From Earliella scabrosa (taxonomy: Eukaryota; Basidiomycota; Agaricomycetes; Polyporales; Polyporaceae): a stretch of DNA of 64,000 bases. Positions within the stretch are counted from its first letter, which is position 1. Every line of letters starts with the position of its first letter. Below, one piece after another: positions 56,593 through 64,000 of this stretch. The notes beneath the pieces were generated by a model. That model saw only the letters and a program-made list of their open reading frames with translations, had not been told where the DNA came from and searched no databases. The position numbers and the translations under genes were made by a program. The DNA lies in assembly GCA_022605405.1 (NCBI GenBank), contig JABYQQ010000001.1:5084001-5148000 (forward strand), written 5' to 3'.

Positions 56593-59500
56593 ATGCCTCC
56601 AAAGTCATCGACACCCCGGACTTCTTCCAAAAGAACGTCTTCTCGCAAGACTTCTTCTCACTCCAAGTCTTCCCGCAAGTCGATTGATGCATACCGTACG
56701 TATGAGTTCTACCCTAACCTGCGAGTATATCATAAAGTAGTCGCAGGGCCCAAGAATGGCGTACTCCTTAAGATTCCGAACCGCGACCCCCGTCTAGTCG
56801 AATACTATGAGCTGGAGTCGCACTGCAAGATTCATCCGAGCGGGGGCCACAACCGTATCTTGCTCTATCTGCAAGATACAAGCTTGGAGGCCATGGATGA
56901 ATACTACGCGTTTGTGTCCCAAATGCGATTTCCGGAGGGTACGGCGAAGGGAATTGCGGATGCTGGTGCGTCGCCCACGTTGTTTTAATTCAGCTTCCTG
57001 CTCGACTCTCAAACGTCCACCTTGCGGGTATAGGCTTCCTCGTTCTGGAGCCTGGAGACTGGGTGCTTTGTCGGGATATCAACGGCTCCGGGTTGGAGAA
57101 GGACGACGTCGTCCAACTGTGGGTGACATCAAAGTAAGTTCCAGTTCTGCCCTTCTATTGCATCGCGACAGCTTAGCTCAATATCTCTCAGCGGAGTCAT
57201 TACGGCAGCGATGCGCGACGCTATGGATGAAGCTCAGTTGGAGGCTCTGGGTGTACGGGAGCAGCGTTCGCCAGCGAAGCCTGTGAAAGTCGACGGCGAG
57301 TACAGGGGCGGCGCAAAGTATGAGCGGGACGACCTCGCGTTGCATGTTGGAAACGCCCCGCGCTGCTACACAGGCTCCGAAGCCTTGGTCCTACCGCTTC
57401 ACCATCGTCTGCTATCCACCGCGCGCGATGCTCGACGGCTCATCTATCTTGAGCTTCGGCGCACTCCCTGGAAACAAGTTCTTCCCCATGCCCCCGGAAT
57501 TCATCGATCCGAGGTATGTGCACTCTCTGACTGTTCTGTTCTGGATAGCCACATCTATTTTTCAGGTACGACGACGACAAGATCACCACGAACGTGGCCA
57601 ACTGGATCAATTCTGGCCTGTATCTCACAACCTCGACGGCCTTGCTACAGTTCTACTATCGCGGTCTATGTCAGATTGCGTATCACTTCGGTCGTCAACT
57701 CCCCGAGGGCGCTCGCATGGAGATTGACTACCAGAAGTTCGCGGAGTGTTTCACTTTGGTCGAGCACGATGGCGCGCGCCATCAGCCAGCTTTCTGGGAG
57801 CTTCATCCAGGATCCACCGCACGATCAGAGGAGCTGCGCTGTACACGGAAGGAGGCCGTCGCGCTCTGGGACAAGCATAAGACCGAGCAGGGCAAGTTCA
57901 TACCTTATTGTGCTCACTTACGACGCCAGCGGCAAGGTCAGTCTGTGGCTCATTCATCCCCTGTTCGTCTGAGCAGCGTTAACGTCTTCCTTTCGCCCAG
58001 TAGCAGAAGCGCAACGGTCCGGTAAGAACAAGCGCAAAAACCAGGAGCAAGGCACTGGTGAGAGCGAAGGAACGCGTAAGTAGTCTATCTCCAGTGCCAT
58101 CGACTTGCACCCTCTCCTTCTCACTGTGACCTGAATCGGGACACAGATGCCGCAAAGAAGCAGAAGAACGCTTCCACCTCTCATGCGGTCGAGCGGCAGA
58201 AGCGCCGCAAGGGGAAGAAGGGTAAAAAGAACGCGCCCAGTACGCGCAACAACGGCCGGGATGGAGCGGATACTCAAGACCTCCAGGTCACGCAGGTTGC
58301 TCAAGGCGAGTATGCGTATCTCAATCAGTCACCAAGTCGCACAACTAAACATGTCTTAGTTCCTCGTAAACGGAAGCGTTCCAGTGACGATGTTGACGCC
58401 GGATATGCTGATGATGAGCATCTGTCAGAGTCAGGTGAGACAGTCAACTGTGCTCCTCTCAACAACATGTTCATGTCATAGAAGTCGCAGACCAAGCTTC
58501 TAAACGTACGCGACGGACGTCCGGCCCAGCAAGTCCGTCTAGGGTGCAGGAGAGCGCTGCGGATACGAGGACACTTCCGCGGAGGGGGCGTTCCCGTCCA
58601 GACGATGCTATTCTCGCGAATCGCATGGCGCATCATTATCGTTTGCGTAGAAGACCTGGACGTTAGTATTATACGTACTGCCATCATTGTATGCATCGAA
58701 GAATTGACGATCTCATTACATATAGACTGGTCTGGCAGCTCCTCAGAGGTGGAATTCGATCCTTCTGACCTATTCGCTTCTACGCCCTGCGTCGACACGT
58801 CCGTCCTGTGGCGCTACCTTGCTTTGAGGGATCGAAGCATTCGCCACGAGGGCTCAGATGGTACGGATTTTCCGCTGCATGTCGTACAGCCTCCTGCTGA
58901 TTCCACCTCGTAGAGGATACCGACGCTGAAGAATCTGTAGACGATGAGACTTCTCATCACTCAGTTCATCGGCGTACAGTCGCCGACTTTGAGGATGCCC
59001 AACAGCCTCCAGACTCGCGTCCCCAGTCTTCGGAGCCTCAGCCTGCCCCTTGCCCTTCGCCTTCTCAAGACGTATCCCTGGATATAGATGCTGCACCCCA
59101 AGTGTCTCCTCGTACGTTACATATCCGCATGGTTAGCGTTGTTGGAGCTCACGACAGTGCAGCATTTCAAGCCGTTCTCGAGCTCTTCTCATTACCCCAA
59201 CTAGAGCTCGAGCTGAGCCGTATACGCACCCTAGCCAAGTCTCTTGCAAAAAACGGCACTCCTTCTCCTGCGGCTGAACTCGCAGCCGACCGCTTTGAGA
59301 AAGCCTTCCGCGGCGACCCGACTTCGTCCGCATGCGCTCGGGCGATCTGCGACCTGTGGCTGTCGTATGACAACTTGACCAGCGCAGCCGAAGTGGCTGG
59401 TCTTCACCTTGCGATGCGTCGTCGCCGGCTCATGCTGTGCAACGCGGCTGCTTGGTTCTGGCTGCTCGAGCATTGTAGCTCGCAATGTCGCGAAGTCATC

Positions 59501-61045
59501 AGCAACCTCATCCAGGATCCTCATCACTACGCCCAATCCACAAACTGGTTTGAGCGACTGGCCACTCAGGTGTACAACGATGTGAAGAGCCGTCGCCGAG
59601 GCGAATACCGGCGTTCGCACTTCCTATCTCATCTCCCAGGAGACGACCTGGTGGGCGTTGCTCCGCGTCCTCACGTCCTCGAAGACGACATTACCTCCCG
59701 GGTGTGCAAGTGCTGTGTGGAGATTGTGCGCACCTGGCTGAGGTTCCCCAGCAACAAGGAGATGGTCGCGGGTTACTTCGTAATCTACGTCGTTGGATCG
59801 TTCAAGAACATCGATGTGCTACTCCTCAGCGGTGTCTGGCGTGCATACATCCACGTTCCTTCAAAGGTCCTTGGCGTGCAAAAGAGAGCGGCCCTTCTCA
59901 AGCTCGACATGCTGCGGGAGTTCGGTTTGGCAGTCCGTGCGCTACCGCTGGCTCAGCACGACTCTCCAGAGAGCGCCGTGATGACCAACATCTCCCAAAC
60001 CATCGACGCGTGCTGGCCTGGCATTCGCAGATGGACCGAGACGTGGATTCAGTCCCTGTTGACCGCCGAGGATCCTAGCCAGCCGCCATCCATTTCCTTT
60101 CCTTCGCAAGCGTCACATCCTCCTTCCCCCAGCGGTGGTCTAGGTCCTACGCTGGAAGAACACGGTCTCAACGCCATTGTGCAGTTTACGCTGGAGATGC
60201 TTCCCGTCGCTCGCGGCGTACCCATCGCTCAGCCAACATCCCTTCAGAAGCTCGCACTTGACCGTCCTGACCACTATCTACCCTTCCGGGAACTCGCCCC
60301 GTGCCGTCGACGTGTCACCGGACCTGGAGGACCATTTCACACCTCCATCATCGACGCCCCCGGAGCATTCCCCAGCTGCGTTATATTCCGTGCCCTCCTG
60401 TTTGATTCGCCCGTTCTACACCATGACACCCTCTGCTATTTTGCCTCCTATGCGGCTTGGGAGTCATTCCTCCAAGAGCAGCAGTTCGATCCGGACTCCA
60501 AGGAGTCTCGCTCGAGGTTCTTCAACCTTCGATGCTATGGTTCTGCGCAAGCCCAACGCGTGCATGGGCACAAGTTCGTATCTGCTTACTTTGATGCAGA
60601 GTCGGGCTGGCGCCAGCTGGTCCAGGAGCATCACGGCCATCCCATACCCTTCACAACCTTCCTGCTATGGACGCAAGGGAAAAAGCAAGTCGAGGCTGGA
60701 CAGAGGCGGCGCCGGTTACTGGAGTCCCCCCCACATCTACCGTTGTTGGGCAAGCTCACCGGTTATCTGCTGACTGCTGATCTGGTTTATGCGAAAAAGG
60801 TCGCCAGACCATCCGCCGAAGAAGTCGCCCACGTCGTGCACAGCAACAACTTGGGGTCTCTCAAAGGACTTGTCACCGCGCATCTTGCTCCTCAGCAGCC
60901 AACCCTGGAGCAGGTAACGCAAGCATTCCTTTGCGTGTATAAGCGCCTGCGAGACGTGCTAAAGGATGACCTGGATGCGATTGTCTTTGATGAGATTATG
61001 GTCGAGCACCTCCTTTGCAAGTTCCAGCGTACATCAGGAGCATGA
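56593..61045 (+). CDS. Large multi-exon protein of unknown function
   Basis: The start at 56593 gives MPPKSSTPRTSSKRTSSRKT, a basic Ser/Thr tail that could be nuclear. Exons 56593-56965, 57034-57133 and 57192 onward join in phase. They read YEFYPNLRVYHKVVAGPKNG, FLVLEPGDWVLCRDINGSGL, YRFTIVCYPPRAMLDGSSIL and YDDDKITTNVANWINSGLYL. A long basic Lys/Arg-rich linker split by several small introns follows (SGKNKRKNQE, ERQKRRKGKKGKKN, VPRKRKRSSDD). From 58911 a single long exon runs to the stop at 61045: acidic DTDAEESVDDETSHH, then a helical C-terminal domain (FQAVLELFSLPQLELELSRI, WFWLLEHCSSQCREVISNLI, VVGSFKNIDVLLLSGVWRAY). The product exceeds 1000 residues. No family recognised. Some middle junctions (57265-57360 and about 58650-58740) are tentative. 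Confidence 0.65.
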
Positions 61046-62487
61046 TACATGTAATGTGTACAGGAGTTAGTGTAGTATATCGTCCTACCTGGTATATATT
61101 CCGATTTTTCGGCATCTCAATCGCAGTATGCTTACCTAAGCCCAAAAATGACCATTATGAATCAAACTGCAAAGTTCTTCGCCGGGTCGGCCGACCTTCC
61201 GACCTTCGTACCTACCTTACGATCCTGTCCGTTTGTTTTCTTCTACTCTTCCTGCCATGGCTTTCAAGTCCATCCTGCAAATGCTCCGAGGTCTGTGCAA
61301 GCCCTGCTTGCATGGGATGCGCTCGCTCATAGCATGAAGTGTTAGAACGACTGCGCTGGGGTCCTAAAATTTGGCCTTTTACCGACATGGAACCCAGTAC
61401 GTGTCCTCCTTGACATCTCTTCTTGTCCTGAGAGAATCTGAGTACGCTGCGATGATAGAAGGCGCGAAGCTTCCCCGACCGACTACGGACAAGAACACTA
61501 CTGCCGGTAGGTCTGCTCCCGGCTCGGTGCTGATCTGGACACTTTTGCTGATGAGTATGCGAACCTGTAAAGATGTCAATAAAGGGCTATCCCCAGAAGC
61601 ACCTCACAGCCTGTTCATGGAGGAGCATGACAGACGGTTGGCGAATGCATTTCTCTGCTGTTGCTATGTCTTTCTCACCCCAACCACCCATCCATAGCCG
61701 CATCATCTCAACCGAAGGCAATCGCTCGTATGACTCATTGCCCTCGCTGCATACTCTGGTAAGGCGCAACATTTATCTCTTTGTTGATAAACTCAGAAGC
61801 GTTATCACCAGAACGATGAAGAGACCCGCTCGCAGTTAAATCAGAACACGTGGTCCCATGAGCGTGTTGTGGTAGTCTGTTACCCTGCTCATGTCATGCG
61901 TGAACAGTTAGTGGGACTGCGCCCTTTCCCTGGGGACTACCCTCCTCTGCCCGAGCAGTATTAGAATGTATTGAGTATAGTCGCCCTCTGGCACGTTCTT
62001 CCCCAATTGTGACAGGTTGATGCGCTCTGCGCATCTCTACATGCGTACCCCTCGCGGATCCCTTGCGAGTCGGAGTCTCTGCGATGACAGCACACCCTGC
62101 CCTGTCGCATTCTGCAAGCACGACCAAGCATGACCGTCGAAAGCCCTCGAACAGCGGCAGGACATGCAGCACACATCTCCCCGCTCGCTCGGCCACCTCA
62201 TCTCGCTCGACTTCGTGCATATCGGTTTATTCCTGTTCCTCGAACTCTGTATCATACCCTCTTCACCACGCACTCTCACCTTCCCTACTCAGCTTCCCTC
62301 TTGCCCGCGCTGGCCGGACTCTCGCACCCTTTGCCTCATGCTGGCACCCCCAACAAAACGTCTATCAAGGTCCAAGCCAACTCCTGTCCGGACTAGATGT
62401 GTGCAGATCATATTACAGCAATGGTGTATGGTAATAAGGATCCAAATAGTCATTAAGCAGATGATAATGTAGACTGAGCAACCAATT
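61046..62487. other. Intergenic, no gene recognised
   Basis: Between the 3' ends of two convergent genes. Short frames only. Confidence 0.45.
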
Positions 62488-63802
62488 CTAGACTGAACTT
62501 CCAGACAACATAATGCTATCCCCATCGCGAGCGTGAGAACTACGCGGAGCGCGGTCATCAAGACAAAGGCGCTTCATTGCCGCCTGGGGGACCTTGCCCT
62601 GATCTCCATCCTGCGACGAGTTCTCTCCATATCCTACCTTGCGCTTGACCTTCTTCAGCGGTGACACCGGAGTCTTGGAAATCGCCTCAATAGCAGCGAT
62701 GTTATATTCCTAATAGCCAGTCAGCGCCCACAAGTTGACACGCAGACACGTTAAACATACCGATTCAGCCTCTCGATCAAGAAGACACATCGCTCGCAAC
62801 TTGGGAACGAAGACATAGTCATGCCGACCCACTCGAACGACCTGAAAGCTGACTTGCACTTCAACCATGTTGCTCAAGTGGAAGAACTCAGGCTTGTATG
62901 GATCAAAGATGAATCTATGGAGATGCGGATTATAAGTGACGGAGGAAGCGGAAGGTTGAGCGAACATACTCAGGCTCCTCCCCATGGGGAGCGTCCACGG
63001 TGCGTTTCCAGTAGTCCACGTGGTTCTCAGCAGTATGGATCTCTGTGCGAAGCAGAGGACGAAGAATGTTGAAGGGATCAACGAACTCCGCAAGATCTTG
63101 CTTCCTCTCCCCTTCTCCGTCTTTCGCAGACATCAGTATACGATTACTGAAAGTCAGCGTCAGACTCTCCCCTCCATCACAGCCTGGTGCCCAGGTGCAG
63201 AGCTGACAACCCCTGGTGGACAGGTGCATCTTGAACGCATGGTACACCGTGCTCACCCCGCGTACAGCAGAGTGGAAGTATTGTGACCCCAGCCCGGTCA
63301 GGGTGACAGTCTGCTTCATGTCGATGAGACGGTTGGGGTTACGGGGAATACTGGATGATGGATGGAATATATCTTGGGATGGTGTGTGGCATGAAAGACG
63401 TCAATGACTTACTGGAACTGACGAACCGGCGGCAGGGTCGACTCCAATAAGAAACCCTGCAAGTTCATCACGACCTCCTCAACGTCTCCTGCCCGAGTTG
63501 GCTCCTTGTATACCAGCATCAGACAGCGACCTCGTTGACGCTCCAAAACATCTGCAAACTTGTCGAAGTCGATGTTCTACAGCAGAAAAGTGAGCGATGG
63601 CTCTCATAATGGGATCACGCAGGCTTACGTTTCCAACAGTATACAGTTCACGAAAAGAGGGGCCATCATCAGCGGATATGGACCTCTTCATCTCGGCATC
63701 GAGAAGTTCCCCTAACGAAGAGTTGGTATCCGGCAAAATAGATACGTGAGTGAACTTACGATACTTCTGAGGGTTTGCTCGAAGTTCTGCAAGGTAGGAC
63801 AT
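62488..63802 (-). CDS. Unknown protein, several exons
   Basis: The start at 63802 gives MSYLAELRANPQKYR. Exons continue with ELLDAEMKRSISADDGPSFR, NIDFDKFADVLERQRGRCLM, VYKEPTRAGDVEEVVMNLQG, IPRNPNRLIDMKQTVTLTGL and CQLCTWAPGCDGGESLTLTF. The last parts are HRFIFDPYKPEFFHLSNMVE and the basic C-terminus TPVSPLKKVKRKVGYGENSS, stopping at 62488. Introns at about 63628-63578, 63411-63349 and 62759-62711 have normal sites. GTAAGT...TTAG at about 63757-63710 may be an extra 48-nt intron. Between the CTWAPGC block and HRFIFDPY the frame shifts near 62965, which needs an unseen intron or a frameshift. No domain recognised. Helical, probably soluble. Confidence 0.6.
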
Positions 63803-64000
63803 GGTTGGGTGCAGTGGAGAAAGCAACAGCAGAGGGCGATCGATGTCACGCAGAGTCAAAGGTCTGGGGCAGAAAAGGTGACAGGACGATCTGCGCAAGT
63901 TCGTATATGTGACGGACGTCCGTGCGGACTTTGCTGACGCGGAGAGCAACCAGTGGTCATTGCCATTTGCACATACGGGCCCTTCTTTCCGTGCGCAGTG
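63803..64000. other. Window edge
   Basis: Upstream flank of the last gene. Nothing assigned. Confidence 0.4.

Overview
The window is eukaryotic and fungal. Most genes are split by short (about 45-90 nt) GT-AG introns, intergenic gaps are small, and the recognisable proteins are typical of wood-decaying Agaricomycetes (Basidiomycota; Polyporales is my best guess). Indicators are HET-domain proteins, a CBM1-carrying family 1 carbohydrate esterase, a DASH-complex Dad4, a GATOR2/SEA subunit of the Mio type and a KDZ-type transposase with its CxC2 cysteine cluster.

Left part, about 1-22 kb, is an ordinary gene neighbourhood. It holds a homeodomain-like fragment (74-912), the Mio/Sea4-like TORC1 regulator (1312-5282, +), a protein-kinase-like gene whose catalytic motifs are all altered (5981-6997, -), a HET-domain gene with an in-frame TGA (7340-9415, -), a secreted CBM1-CE1 esterase (10195-11568, -), the 72-residue kinetochore protein Dad4 (13291-13617, -), a membrane-anchored PC-esterase/TBL-like enzyme (14151-15943, +), about 4 kb without a gene, and a second HET-domain gene (20208-21560, +).

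Middle part, about 22-26 kb, is repeat-rich and gene-poor: a proline-rich low-complexity gene on the minus strand, a degenerate minisatellite, and imperfect tandem duplications with a recurring quasi-palindromic motif.

Right part, about 26-61 kb, is the unusual region. A KDZ transposase (30599-34492, -) sits among a series of intron-bearing genes that I cannot assign to known families. Several carry cysteine clusters, basic tails or an HMG-box-like segment. The most striking (26410-28274, -) begins with a near copy of the histone H3 N-terminal tail (K4 kept; K9, K14 and K18 replaced) and then carries a PHD-like zinc finger. Others include a 772-residue protein (35948-38371), a long HMG-like plus Ser/Pro-rich protein (39046-42914), two genes sharing a repeated tryptophan-containing module (43385-44378 and about 45567-46468), a gene pair bracketed by a 28-nt inverted repeat (50083-54778), and a protein of more than 1000 residues (56593-61045) preceded by a 62-nt near-perfect palindrome. 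An 80-bp minisatellite lies at 47961-48509. I read this stretch as a mobile-element-rich accessory region, possibly one large KDZ-associated element with cargo, but its ends are not identified.

Exon boundaries were worked out by eye from splice signals and reading frame. Where frames did not join cleanly this is stated.
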